From Xanthobacter sp. NM-25 (GTDB lineage Bacteria > Pseudomonadota > Alphaproteobacteria > Rhizobiales > Xanthobacteraceae), in the NCBI RefSeq assembly GCF_022138605.1, contig NZ_JACBFS010000003.1, positions 248,001 to 312,000 on the forward strand: a stretch of DNA of 64,000 nucleotides, read 5' to 3'. The notes beneath the pieces were generated by a model. The model made no database searches and was not told where the DNA came from. It worked only from the letters and a program-made list of their open reading frames with translations. The position numbers and the translations under genes are program-made. Position 1 is the stretch's first letter, and the number at the start of each line of letters is the position of its first letter. This document shows, piece after piece, positions 9,514 to 18,122 of the stretch.

Positions 9514-11313
9514 TTAGATTCCGAGACGCCTGCCGATTGCCTTGTAGTAGGTGTCTTCAAATGCACGAAAATGGTTATTTCTTAGGGTATTGATCTGAGC
9601 TGGCGGTGCGACGGTATTTTTGAGAGCAGATAAGAGGCAAAGGAATTTCGCATGAGTTATACCGGTTCCGCGGGACGGATTGGGTGCCTTTAAGATGTCG
9701 AACATTGCCCTAAAGGTCGAGGGGTCCTTGGCAAGCTTTTTGTGGAATCTATAGGATTCTCGCACACCGGCGTTTAGGGTGCCCGCAAGAAGGTTCTTTA
9801 AAGGCTCCTCGTCCGGTGAATCGAGAAACAATGGAAAGAATGATGCTGCCAGACGTCCTAGCCGGTCGTGCGGAACCCAAATTTCACGGGTGTCTTGAAG
9901 AGTTTTAAGAATCTGAGTGGTAGTTCCATATTTCGACTGAAGCCATAGTCTACAATAGAGTCCGAAATAGGTATGTGCGTCGCTGCTTTCAATGATGGAT
10001 TCAATCATTGGGTGGCAGTGCCTTGTTTTAATGAACGTCTCAACAAGATAATTCGACATCTCGACCATTGCTGCGTCGTCCACCAGAAGACCCGACTGGC
10101 AAGCCCTTGCTAAGACGGCTGCGATTGACGGAGTCAGGGGGCGGCTTCTTATCAAGGAGTAGATATTTTCCCGAACAGATGGTCTCCGTTTAATAAGATC
10201 TTCAAGCGTATCTGGATTTAATATGGCGCCTGTTTTTGTTGCGAGACCTAGCCATCGCTTGAGGATCTTTTCACCGTTTCCTGTCTCAAACGATTTTTTG
10301 CGAAGCCCTTTCCGGATTCTAGCTTCAATAAGAGCGCGCTGCCTATCTAGCGGAAGTCCGTGTTTTAGCCGATAATCGACGCTAGTCGTTACTGTATCTA
10401 GGCGCACGTTCTCGAAAATTCGAAAATGTCGAATGGCGTCAGATTGTTGGAGAATGATCGTTTTGCCGCTGTTTAAGCGAACCTGCTTTGTCTGTAGTAC
10501 AAGATCAACCGTCTTCAGCGCCTGCTTAGCCTCGACAATCGTGTCGACACCAATATCTATGTCGTCCATGAAGCGCACGAAATCGCGTCTGCTGTCGCTG
10601 GCAAGGTAAGAGTCTAACTCATAGAGGAAGCAGTGCGCGAGCAGACGAGGTGCATCGAGATTAATTTGCGGCAAGCCGACCTCGATGCGGGGAGTGTAGT
10701 CAGGTTGCCAAAGCAGGTCACCAAGAACGTAGATTAACATGTCGATCACGCATTCATCCACTCCGCTGATCGAAGAAATCGCGTTGCGGAGATGGACGTA
10801 GGAAATGCTGTCGTAGTAGTTTGCGATGTCCGTCACGACAATGAACTTGCGTGTTTTCGAAAACTGAAAAAGTTCCTTCTGGAAATTAAGCCAAGATGCA
10901 AATGTGCCATAACCGCTAGGTGGCGACGAAAATTTGTGATCCTTCGGTTCAAAGAAGGCCCTGCTCGTAGGTGCCTTTCCTTTGATCTCAGAGTATAGGG
11001 CGTCAGATAGGCACTGCAACACGATGGCGTCCCGTACACTTGGAATGACGAGTTGCCTGCAGAGACCCTTGCTCTTTTCAACGAGTATTCTTTGTGCCTT
11101 TTGCGGCGTGTATTCTCCCGATAGTATTAGATTAGATAATTTTGTACTTTCAGATTTTCGATATATATGAAAATCAAAATTTTCTATACCGTCACAAATA
11201 AATTGTTCTCGAATAGATTTTTTTACTTTATAATTCCATATTCGCTCTATATTTTCAGGTGAAAATATAGATTGTAGTTTCTGTGCGCGTATGTCGAAGC
11301 GAGGAGATTTCAT
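9514..11313 (-). CDS. defence-type reverse transcriptase (UG/Abi-like), stand-alone
   Basis: A 599-aa protein from the ATG at 11313. Reverse-transcriptase motifs occur in order: KGLCRQLVIPSVRDAIVLQ (about 82-100), TDIANYYDSI with the first catalytic Asp (161-170), GLPQINLDAPRLLAH (213-227) and FVRFMDDIDIG with the FMDD catalytic pair (245-255). Residues from about 300 to 599 are mostly helical with no maturase, endonuclease or integrase motif. This fits the unknown-group/abortive-infection reverse transcriptases (DRT, AbiA/AbiK-like) with a C-terminal helical repeat, not group II introns. No retron msr/msd was found. The gene is clearly lower in GC than its neighbours, which suggests transfer. 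The start is uncertain: ATGs at 11322 and 11355 and a TTG at 11424 are in frame, none with a good ribosome site. The exact subclass cannot be assigned by eye. Confidence 0.85.
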   Translation of the reverse strand: MKSPRFDIRAQKLQSIFSPENIERIWNYKVKKSIREQFICDGIENFDFHIYRKSESTKLSNLILSGEYTPQKAQRILVEKSKGLCRQLVIPSVRDAIVLQCLSDALYSEIKGKAPTSRAFFEPKDHKFSSPPSGYGTFASWLNFQKELFQFSKTRKFIVVTDIANYYDSISYVHLRNAISSISGVDECVIDMLIYVLGDLLWQPDYTPRIEVGLPQINLDAPRLLAHCFLYELDSYLASDSRRDFVRFMDDIDIGVDTIVEAKQALKTVDLVLQTKQVRLNSGKTIILQQSDAIRHFRIFENVRLDTVTTSVDYRLKHGLPLDRQRALIEARIRKGLRKKSFETGNGEKILKRWLGLATKTGAILNPDTLEDLIKRRPSVRENIYSLIRSRPLTPSIAAVLARACQSGLLVDDAAMVEMSNYLVETFIKTRHCHPMIESIIESSDAHTYFGLYCRLWLQSKYGTTTQILKTLQDTREIWVPHDRLGRLAASFFPLFLDSPDEEPLKNLLAGTLNAGVRESYRFHKKLAKDPSTFRAMFDILKAPNPSRGTGITHAKFLCLLSALKNTVAPPAQINTLRNNHFRAFEDTYYKAIGRRLGI

Positions 11314-11622
11314 GATTGCCATGCGATGATTGTTTTTAACAAAAATCGCCGACATTGATTGAGAAGTGTTTAATATTGACGCTAAAACGATAGCGGGCAC
11401 TAGGAGGTCTGGAGCGTATGGCAATCTTTCTGGCTGTCCTGGTGAGGGCCGGGTAATTCGTGCCTAAAGGATGCTTTGGGCCGCTACATCCCAGTAAGAG
11501 CAAATGCCGACATGTCCACCATTCTGTCGTTCTATCTCACGACGGATGGGCGGTTCTCGGCCCGTTCTTGTCGTACGAGCCAAATAGGTGAATGCCCAAA
11601 TCCATACACCGCTGGTTTCCGC
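11314..11622. other. spacer upstream of the reverse transcriptase
   Basis: About 310 bases between the reverse transcriptase start and the end of thiE. The part next to the reverse transcriptase (11314-11400) is AT-rich and probably holds its promoter. The rest, about 11425-11622, has intermediate GC and no supported reading frame. A non-coding RNA partner, as in some DRT systems, could be here, but no convincing structure was seen. Confidence 0.4.
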
Positions 11623-12243
11623 TTAGGGGCAACCCGCGCCAACCACCACCCCCCGCACCTCCCGCCCCACGTCCCCCGCCCGCATCACGCTGCCCATGAC
11701 CGCCACCCCGGCCGCTCCGGCGGCGCGGCAGGCGGTGGCGGTGGCGGCGGTGATGCCGCCCAGGGCGATGACCGGGACGCGGGCGGTGGCGGCGGCCTCG
11801 GTGAGGCCGGGGAGGCCCAAAGCGGGGCCGTAGCCGGGTTTGGAGGGGGTGGGGAAGAGCGGGCTCAGGGTGATGTAGTCGAGATGGGCCGGGTCGGCGG
11901 CCGTCGCTTCCGCGCGGGTGTGGGTGGACAGGCCGATGAGGGCTCCCGGGCCGAGCAGCGCGCGGGCGGCGGCCGGGTCGCTGCCGGCGGAAAGGTGGAC
12001 GCCATCGGCCCCGGCGGCGGCGGCCAGCGTTGCCGGGCCGTGCAGGGTGAGGGTGGCACCGGTGGGGCGGGTGACGGCGCGCAGGCGGGCGAACAGGGCG
12101 ATCTGCTCGGCCTGCGGCAGGTCCTTTTCCCTCAGGCTGAACCAGCGGCAGCCGGCGGCGCAGGCGGCGGCGATGATGTCGGCAAGGTCGCCCCGCGCCT
12201 GGCTGCGATCGGTGATGACGAGCAGAGGCGGGCGGGGCAGCAT
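11623..12243 (-). CDS. thiE: thiamine-phosphate synthase
   Basis: A 206-aa TIM-barrel enzyme that joins the thiazole and pyrimidine phosphates to thiamine phosphate. LLVITDRSQARG at the N terminus, WFSLREKDL, TLHGPATLAAAAGADGVHL, YITLSPLFPTPSKPGYGPALG (diphosphate loop) and VIALGGIT are classic ThiE segments. The start is the ATG at 12243, four bases after the thiG stop. Last gene of the riboswitch-controlled thiO-S-G-E operon. Length is normal for the family, although the C terminus (REVRGVVVGAGCP) is slightly unusual. Confidence 0.93.
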   Translation of the reverse strand: MLPRPPLLVITDRSQARGDLADIIAAACAAGCRWFSLREKDLPQAEQIALFARLRAVTRPTGATLTLHGPATLAAAAGADGVHLSAGSDPAAARALLGPGALIGLSTHTRAEATAADPAHLDYITLSPLFPTPSKPGYGPALGLPGLTEAAATARVPVIALGGITAATATACRAAGAAGVAVMGSVMRAGDVGREVRGVVVGAGCP

Positions 12244-12247
12244 GGGC

Positions 12248-13033
12248 TCAGCTGCCCACGAGGCCGAATTCGGGGCTGGAGGCCTCCGCATGGAGCTTGC
12301 GGGGAATGCGCCCGGCGCGGCGGCCGAGCCGGCCGGCATCCACCGCGGCGCGGAAGCCCGCCGCCATGCGCACCGGATCGAGCGCCTTCGACACCGCCGT
12401 GTTGAGCAGCACCGCCGAACAGCCCAGCTCCATGGCCAGCGCCGCATCGGACGGGGTGCCGAGGCCGGCATCCAGCACCACCGGCACCGGCGAGCGGGCG
12501 CAGATGAGCTCGATCATGTGCGGATTGGCGATGCCGAGCCCGGTGCCGATCATGGAGCCCAGCGGCATCACGGTGGCGGCGCCGAGGTCCGCCAGCTTCT
12601 GGCAGGTCACCGGATCATCATTGCAATAGGGCAGCACCACGAAGCCGGCGTTCACCAGCTCCTCGGTGGCCTTCAGCAGCTCTTCCACATTGGGGTAGAG
12701 CAGTTCGCGATCGCCGATCACCTCCAGCTTCACCCAATTGGTGTCCAGCGCCTCGCGCGCCAGCTCGGCGGTGAGCACCGCATCCTTGGCGGTCTGGCAG
12801 CCGGCGGTGTTGGGCAGAATGTGCACCCGGCCGGAGAGGAGATCGGTGAGGCTTTCCTCATAGCCGGCAAGGCTGATGCGGCGGATGGAGGCGGTGGCCA
12901 TCTCGGCGCCCGAGGCGGCCAGCGCATCCAGAAACACCTTCTGGTTGGGATAGCCGGCGGTGCCCAGGAACAGACGCGAGCGGAAGCTGCGTCCGGCAAT
13001 GACGAGCGGGTCGTCGGAAAGGAGATCGGTCAT
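12248..13033 (-). CDS. thiG: thiazole synthase
   Basis: A 261-aa TIM barrel that forms the thiazole phosphate ring from deoxyxylulose phosphate, dehydroglycine or its equivalent, and the ThiS thiocarboxylate. Key parts are the early FRSRLFLGTAGYPNQ, WVKLEVIGD with the Schiff-base lysine region (about residue 102), VVLPYCNDDPVTCQKL, GSMIGTGLGI and VVLDAGLGTPSDAALAMELG. It follows thiS by 26 bases and is 4 bases from thiE. The partner ThiO is in the same operon, so glycine oxidation supplies the imine. Confidence 0.97.
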   Translation of the reverse strand: MTDLLSDDPLVIAGRSFRSRLFLGTAGYPNQKVFLDALAASGAEMATASIRRISLAGYEESLTDLLSGRVHILPNTAGCQTAKDAVLTAELAREALDTNWVKLEVIGDRELLYPNVEELLKATEELVNAGFVVLPYCNDDPVTCQKLADLGAATVMPLGSMIGTGLGIANPHMIELICARSPVPVVLDAGLGTPSDAALAMELGCSAVLLNTAVSKALDPVRMAAGFRAAVDAGRLGRRAGRIPRKLHAEASSPEFGLVGS

Positions 13034-13059
13034 GGCTTTTCTCGTTGTCGTGCGCCGGC

Positions 13060-13290
13060 TCAGCCGCCCTGCTTGGCGGTGATGATCTCCAGCGTGTCGC
13101 CGCTGGCGAGGCGGGTGTCGGTCCAGGCCCGGCGCGGCACCACCGCGCCGTTGCGGGCCACCGCGATGCCCTTGCGGGTGGCATCGATGCCCTTGGCGTC
13201 CAGAAGGTCGCTGACGGTGACGACGCTCAGCGCCTCAGCGGCGCCGTTCACGGTGAGGTCGAGGGCGGGCACGGTCATGGCGGGGCTCAT
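13060..13290 (-). CDS. thiS: sulfur carrier protein ThiS
   Basis: A 76-aa ubiquitin-like carrier whose C-terminal Gly-Gly is adenylated and thiocarboxylated before donating sulfur to ThiG. It begins MSPAMTVPALDLTVNG and ends EIITAKQGG. The ATG at 13290 overlaps the thiO stop (ATGA), supporting translational coupling; an internal ATG at 13278 would give 72 aa and is equally possible. Middle gene of thiO-S-G-E. Confidence 0.93.
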   Translation of the reverse strand: MSPAMTVPALDLTVNGAAEALSVVTVSDLLDAKGIDATRKGIAVARNGAVVPRRAWTDTRLASGDTLEIITAKQGG

Positions 13291-14483
13291 TCTGCGGCGG
13301 CCCGGGGGGCGAAGCGGCCGGCCTCGAAGGGCGCGGCCAAAGGATCGAGCCGGCCGGAAAGGACGAAATCCGCCACCAGCCGGGCGGTCACCGGCAGCAG
13401 CAGGATGCCGTTGCGGTGATGGCCGGTGGCGAACACCAGCCCCTCCACCTCGGCGCTGGGGCCGAGAATGGGGGCATCGTCGCGGCTGCCGGGGCGGAAG
13501 CCCACCCATTGCTCGTGAATGGAGAGCTCCTCCAGCCCCGGCAAAGCGCGCCAGGCGTGGGTGAGCAGGGCCAGCTGGCCGCCGGCGGTCAGGTCGGTGT
13601 CGAAGCCCTTCTCCTCGGTGGTGGCGCCGAGGATCAGCCGGCCGTCGCGGCGCGGCACCAGATAGGAACCCGGCGCCCAGATCACATGGTTGAGGAGGGG
13701 CGCGGCCGGATCCATGCGCAGGGCCAGCATCTGCCCCTTCACCGGGCGCACCGGCAGCGGCGCGGCGGGGGTGATGTCCACCCCCCGGCTCCAGGCACCG
13801 GCGGCGAGGATCACCACATCGGCGGGCTTCAGCTCTTCGCCCACCACCACGCCCAGCACCCGGCCGCCGCTGGTGGCCACCTTGGCGACGGGGCTGTGCT
13901 CGAAGATCGAGACGCCGGCGCGGGCGGCGGCGATCTTCAGCGCGGCGGCCACCTTGCGGTTGTCCACCTGGTGGTCCTCGGCGGTGAGGATGGCGCCGGA
14001 CAGCTGGCCGGCAAGGCGCGGCTCGCGCCGGCGGGTCTCGGCGGCGGTCAGCCACTGAACGGGGAGGCCGAGGGATGTCTGGAAGGCGAACAGATGGCGC
14101 AGCCGGGCGCCATCGTCGGCGGTGAGGCCGATGGTGAGGGTGCCTTCGGTGCGCAGGTCGACGCTTGCGCCGGAGGCGGCCTCGAGCTCGGCGGCGAAGG
14201 CGGGCCACAGGGCCTGGCTGGCGCGGTTGAGGGCGAGCAACTCCTCTTCCCCCGGCTCGGCCTCGGCGCAGGCGGCCAGCATGCCGGCGGCGGCGTGGCT
14301 GGCGCCGCGCCCGGTCTCGCCGGCCTCGAACAGGGAGACGGCGCAGCCCGCGCCGGCCAGTTGCCAGCCGAGCGAAAGACCCATCACCCCGCCGCCGACG
14401 ATGGCGACGCGGGGAGCGATCCCGGGTCGCGCGGTGGCGAGGGAAGACGGGGACGAAGACACAGGCGACAAGCTCTCGCTCAT
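13287..14483 (-). CDS. thiO: glycine oxidase ThiO
   Basis: A 398-aa FAD enzyme that oxidises glycine to the imine used by ThiG. The Rossmann motif VAIVGGGVMGLSLGWQLA sits at about residues 27-44, GRGASHAAAGML near 60, and GATTEEKGFDTDLT and FATGHHRNGILLLP in the C-terminal DAAO-fold half. Start ATG 14483 has a GGAGG site upstream, and that site forms the end of the TPP riboswitch, so ligand binding should hide it. First gene of the operon. A longer open frame upstream passes through the riboswitch and is not coding. Confidence 0.95.
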   Translation of the reverse strand: MSESLSPVSSSPSSLATARPGIAPRVAIVGGGVMGLSLGWQLAGAGCAVSLFEAGETGRGASHAAAGMLAACAEAEPGEEELLALNRASQALWPAFAAELEAASGASVDLRTEGTLTIGLTADDGARLRHLFAFQTSLGLPVQWLTAAETRRREPRLAGQLSGAILTAEDHQVDNRKVAAALKIAAARAGVSIFEHSPVAKVATSGGRVLGVVVGEELKPADVVILAAGAWSRGVDITPAAPLPVRPVKGQMLALRMDPAAPLLNHVIWAPGSYLVPRRDGRLILGATTEEKGFDTDLTAGGQLALLTHAWRALPGLEELSIHEQWVGFRPGSRDDAPILGPSAEVEGLVFATGHHRNGILLLPVTARLVADFVLSGRLDPLAAPFEAGRFAPRAAAE

Positions 14484-14488
14484 CGGCA

Positions 14489-14572
14489 CCTCCCTACGCT
14501 GGCATGATCCAGACAGGTTCGATGGGTATGATCTCAGCCGCGTGCGCACGCGGCACCCCAGGCCGGCCTCTA
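14489..14572 (-). promoter_or_regulatory. TPP riboswitch (THI element) of the thiO operon
   Basis: Read on the minus strand the conserved blocks appear in order: GGGGTGCC, a GC-rich variable stem, GGCTGAGA, ATACCC, GAACCTG, CTGGAT and ATGCCAGCGTAGGGA. These are the thi-box core sequences. The 3' end runs directly into the GGAGG ribosome site of thiO, which points to control of translation initiation by thiamine pyrophosphate. Confidence 0.95.
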
Positions 14573-14674
14573 TTATTCCACGTCGGATCGGCAGACCGCA
14601 AGCACCGGCGCGAAGGCGAGCGCGGGTGCAGCTTTGCGGGGCGGGCAGGGGGTGGCCGGCGCGACTCGGCGGGC

Positions 14675-16201
14675 CTATTCGGAGATGATCTTCACCTTGT
14701 CGCCGTACTTGATCTTGTTGCCGTTCTCGAGCCCGTTGAGCACCAGGAAGCGCTCCATGTGGCGGTCGGGCACCTGCATGCGGGCGGCGAGCTTGTCGGC
14801 GGTGTCGCCCAGGCCCACCGAGACCACCCGCACCCGCAGCGGCTTCACCGTCTCCGCCTCGTTGAGGGAGACCCGGCGGAAGGTGGTGGCGGCGGCACGG
14901 AACTGCTTGTCCAGCTCCGGCGTCAGCTCGCGGGCGGCGAAGATCAGCCGGTAGACATCCGAGCCGAAGCGGATGGCGAACATGCGGAACGACCACTGAT
15001 CGCCCCGGGCGATCGCGGTGGCGGCGGAAAAGCCGTTCACCGAGAGGGTCTCCACCGTGTTGATCTCCACCCCGTCGATCCAGCCGGAAGAGAGGTATTG
15101 GGCCAGCGACTGGTCGGGGTTCACCCGCACCGCGTCGAGCCGCAGCGCCTCGCGGCCAGAGCCGGTGGCGCCCAGCACCGCCTGGGAGGTGTTCTCCAGC
15201 GAGAAGCCATCCGGCGCGGTGAAGGTGAAGCCCAGCTTGGGATGGAAGAACTTGCGCCCGCGCACGAAGCCTTCCTTGGGGTCGTCGCCATAGACCATGC
15301 CGTTGATGGCGGAGAGATAGAGCGCGCGGTCGCGCTCGCCGGAGCCGGGGGTGGCATATTGGCGGGCGTTGGCGATGGCGATGGAGATGCGCTCCGGCGT
15401 CGCCGGGTGGGACGAGAGGAAGTCCATGTCCGGCGTGGTGGAGGAGGACGAGCCGCCCAGCGCCGTGGAGCGGATCTCCGCATATTTGCCCATGTCGGTC
15501 AGGAAGCGGGAGGCGCCATAGGGGTCGAACCCCGCGCGCGAGGCGATGCCGACGCCGATGGCGTCCGCCTCCAGCTCCTGCCCGCGGGAGAAGGAGGCGA
15601 GGGTGCGCCGGCTCTTCTGCATGGCGAGGGCGCCGAGGTCGGGGTCGTTCACCACATCGGAGATGACCCGGCTCACCAGCACCGCCTGCTTCACCTGGTC
15701 CTCGCGGATGGTGGCATGGCGGGCGATCACATGGGCCATCTCATGGGACAGCACCGACGACATTTCGGAGGTGTCGTTGGCCAGCGCCAGCAGGCCGCGG
15801 GTGACGTAAAGCGATCCATCCGGCAGGGCGAAGGCGTTGATGGCCGGCGAGTTGAGGACCGTGACGCGGTACTTCAGGTCCGGCCGCTCAGATGCCGCCA
15901 CCAGCCGTTCCACCACCTGCTGGATGAGCGCCTTCAGTTCCGGATCGTCATAGGTGCCGCCATAGCTCGCCACCAGCCGCTCGTGCTCGCGCTGCTGGGC
16001 GGGGGTCATGCCGGCATATTCGGAGGCGGCGCCGGAGGAGAGGGGCACGCTCGCCTGGTCCAGGTCCACATTGGCGCAGCTGGTCAGGAACAGGGGCACC
16101 ACGGCGGCGAGCGCCCAGCGGCTCCAGCGGGCATGCGCCAGCGGCCGCGCCTTGCGGCACGGGCACGCTTGCCCCGGTGCGGTCCGCCCGCTCACGCTCA
16201 C
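14675..16201 (-). CDS. M48-family metalloprotease lipoprotein with C-terminal LysM-like domain
   Basis: A 508-aa periplasmic zinc protease anchored as a lipoprotein (lipobox LTSC after about 40 residues). The zinc site is HEMAHVIARH near residue 155, with the third ligand in RGQELEADAIG. The BepA/LoiP-like catalytic domain covers about residues 65-260. The C-terminal 60 residues (VGLGDTADKLAARM to NKIKYGDKVKIISE) resemble a LysM-like module. The GTG start at 16201 overlaps the stop of the upstream gene by four bases (GTGA). A role in envelope protein quality control is likely by family. Confidence 0.9.
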   Translation of the reverse strand: MSVSGRTAPGQACPCRKARPLAHARWSRWALAAVVPLFLTSCANVDLDQASVPLSSGAASEYAGMTPAQQREHERLVASYGGTYDDPELKALIQQVVERLVAASERPDLKYRVTVLNSPAINAFALPDGSLYVTRGLLALANDTSEMSSVLSHEMAHVIARHATIREDQVKQAVLVSRVISDVVNDPDLGALAMQKSRRTLASFSRGQELEADAIGVGIASRAGFDPYGASRFLTDMGKYAEIRSTALGGSSSSTTPDMDFLSSHPATPERISIAIANARQYATPGSGERDRALYLSAINGMVYGDDPKEGFVRGRKFFHPKLGFTFTAPDGFSLENTSQAVLGATGSGREALRLDAVRVNPDQSLAQYLSSGWIDGVEINTVETLSVNGFSAATAIARGDQWSFRMFAIRFGSDVYRLIFAARELTPELDKQFRAAATTFRRVSLNEAETVKPLRVRVVSVGLGDTADKLAARMQVPDRHMERFLVLNGLENGNKIKYGDKVKIISE

Positions 16202-17289
16202 TGCCTCTTCCCCCGGCGATCGGCCGATCGCTCCGTATCGTCATCCACCAGCCGCGTGACCGCGGCGGCGGTCTTCACCACCATGGCCGGCCCGCCCTGT
16301 TCGCGCACCACGCCGCGCACGCGCACCATGGTGCCACGCAACATGGCGGGATCTAGGCCATGCCCGAAGATTGTGGCGAAATCCGCCGTCGCCATCATGA
16401 CGGTGAAGTCTTGCCGCCAGCTGTCACCGAAATTCAGATAGGTACGATCCCGGCGCACGCCAACCGTCAGAATGCGGCCTTCCGCTACGGAAAACAAACC
16501 GGCGCGGGCGCTGAGGCCTTCAATATCCGTGGTGCCGGGGCGCGCGCCGGCCGCCTGCCACAGTCCACGCGCCGTCCGGCGGGCCGCGTCTTCCGCCGCC
16601 AGAAGACTGTCGGTGCAGGCGGGGGTGGGATCCGCATAGGCGGCGCCCGCGCGCACCAGCGCCAGGGCGAGGCTCTCGCCGGTGCTGCCATTTTCGTTTT
16701 GCCCGGCGGAAGTGTCGTCCAGCCACGCCGCGCCGATGAGGCGGCCGTGGCGATCGGTGGAGGTGGCGCCGAGGCGCAGGGGCACACCGGCGAGGTTCGA
16801 GACGGCGGCGCGGGCACCGGCCCAGAGCGGTGCGTCAGCGCCAAAGCGCACCGGCAGCACGACCTGCATGGGCACCAGGCGCCGGCCGTCCGACAGCCGC
16901 AGGCTGCCGTCATCTTCCAGCTGCACCATGCGCGGCCTGTCGGCCGAGGGCGTCGCACCCGTCGCCTCAGTGGCGTCCGGTCGCCCGGCGGGGGTGGCCT
17001 GCGGCGCGCACGACGTCTCCGCGGCAAAGGCCGGCGCCAAGGGTGCAAGCGTCCATAGGCCGAGTCCCAGCGCCAGACAGCGGAAGCGGAGCCATCGCCG
17101 TGCCGGAACGTCAGTTCCCCGATCTCGAGACGCGATGGACGCGGCGCGGATGCTCCGTGCGGGGGGGCGTGGGTCAAGAGGTATGAATTTGCTGCTCAGC
17201 CGGTGACCGACTGCGCGGAGCGCCGCCGGAAGGGGACCGGGGGCCGCGTCGGCAAAGGGGCGCGGTGCTCTGAAGCGGAGCTGTCGCAT
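16198..17289 (-). CDS. exported SNase-like domain protein, nuclease residues not evident
   Basis: A 363-aa reading from the ATG at 17289. A hydrophobic leader (LRFRCLALGLGLWTLAPLAPAFAAE) appears only at about residues 66-90, so the true start may be later. The middle region has DGRRLVPMQVVLPVRF, LGATSTDRHGRLIGAAW and ALVRAGAAYADP, reminiscent of staphylococcal-nuclease-like (thermonuclease) proteins, and YLNFGDSWRQDFTVMM at the C-terminal end, seen in alphaproteobacterial members of that group. The usual RLxGIDAPE stretch with catalytic acidic residues is not recognisable. It is coupled to the M48 protease gene by a 4-base overlap, so both may act in the envelope. Confidence 0.65.
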   Translation of the reverse strand: MRQLRFRAPRPFADAAPGPLPAALRAVGHRLSSKFIPLDPRPPARSIRAASIASRDRGTDVPARRWLRFRCLALGLGLWTLAPLAPAFAAETSCAPQATPAGRPDATEATGATPSADRPRMVQLEDDGSLRLSDGRRLVPMQVVLPVRFGADAPLWAGARAAVSNLAGVPLRLGATSTDRHGRLIGAAWLDDTSAGQNENGSTGESLALALVRAGAAYADPTPACTDSLLAAEDAARRTARGLWQAAGARPGTTDIEGLSARAGLFSVAEGRILTVGVRRDRTYLNFGDSWRQDFTVMMATADFATIFGHGLDPAMLRGTMVRVRGVVREQGGPAMVVKTAAAVTRLVDDDTERSADRRGKRQ

Positions 17290-17474
17290 GACGTCAGACT
17301 ACCGCAAAGCCCCCGCGTCTTGAAGGCGCGCGGGCGAAACCGCCATCACCCTTTCTTACCTTGCGTTGCGAGCGGGGGCGGGAGCGGTCGTCAGCGGAGC
17401 CCGCGGCGGGTTATAAGGCGGGCGGCCGGGCCGGTGCCGGGTCGTCTCCGTTGGGTCCGCGTTCGAGGGGTTTC

Positions 17475-18113
17475 ATGGCCGATCTTGCTCCCACCGCCCG
17501 CCTCTCGGCGCCTTCGGTGGCTCGCAACCGCGAGCCGATCCTGGCGGTGCTGTCACCCCTGCTGCCCCGTGCCGCCCGCGTGCTGGAGGTGGCCAGCGGC
17601 AGCGGCGAGCATGCGCTCTTCTTCGCCCGCCAGCGGCCGGATATCTTCTGGCAGCCGACCGATGCCGCGCCCGATGCCCGCGCCTCCATTGCCGCTTGGG
17701 CGGCGGCCGAGGGCCTGTCCAACGTGGCGCCGCCTCTGGCGCTCGATGCCGTCGCCCCGTCCTGGCCGCTGGATGCGCCGGAGACCATGGATGCGGTGGT
17801 GTGCATCAACATGATCCACATCAGCCCCTGGGCGGCCACCGAGGGGCTCATGCGCGGCGCGGCCGCCGCTCTCAAGCCGGGCGGCGTGCTGCTCACCTAT
17901 GGGCCCTATCTGCGGGCGGGCGTGGCCACCGCACCGAGCAATGCGGCGTTCGACGCGGACCTGCGCCGGCGCGATCCGCGCTGGGGCCTGCGCCAACTCG
18001 AGGATGTGGAGGCCTGCGCCGCCGCCGCTGGCCTCATGCTGGCCCGTGTGACGGACATGCCGGCCAACAACCTCTGCCTCGTCTTCCGCAAGGCGACCAA
18101 GGGGCGTTCGTGA
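17475..18113 (+). CDS. DUF938 family class I SAM-dependent methyltransferase
   Basis: A 212-aa cytoplasmic protein. LSAPSVARNREPILAVL at residues 8-24 is the DUF938 hallmark and VLEVASGSGEHALFFA is the SAM-binding motif I. VVCINMIHISPW and LKPGGVLLTYGPYL are motifs II and III. The target is unknown for this family. The ATG follows a GAGGGG site by four bases; a longer frame from 17361 has a low-complexity start. The gene converges on the beta-lactamase gene with 9 bases between stops. Confidence 0.9.
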   Translation: MADLAPTARLSAPSVARNREPILAVLSPLLPRAARVLEVASGSGEHALFFARQRPDIFWQPTDAAPDARASIAAWAAAEGLSNVAPPLALDAVAPSWPLDAPETMDAVVCINMIHISPWAATEGLMRGAAAALKPGGVLLTYGPYLRAGVATAPSNAAFDADLRRRDPRWGLRQLEDVEACAAAAGLMLARVTDMPANNLCLVFRKATKGRS

Positions 18114-18122
18114 ACCGGCGTC

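Noticed and set aside
9514..11424. Retron or group II intron as explanation for the RT
   Set aside because: No msr/msd-like inverted repeats directly upstream, no domain V-like hairpin, no maturase or HNH domain.
14484..14996. Upstream extension of thiO
   Set aside because: It passes through the TPP riboswitch and the 3' end of the M48 gene; the start at 14483 has a good ribosome site.
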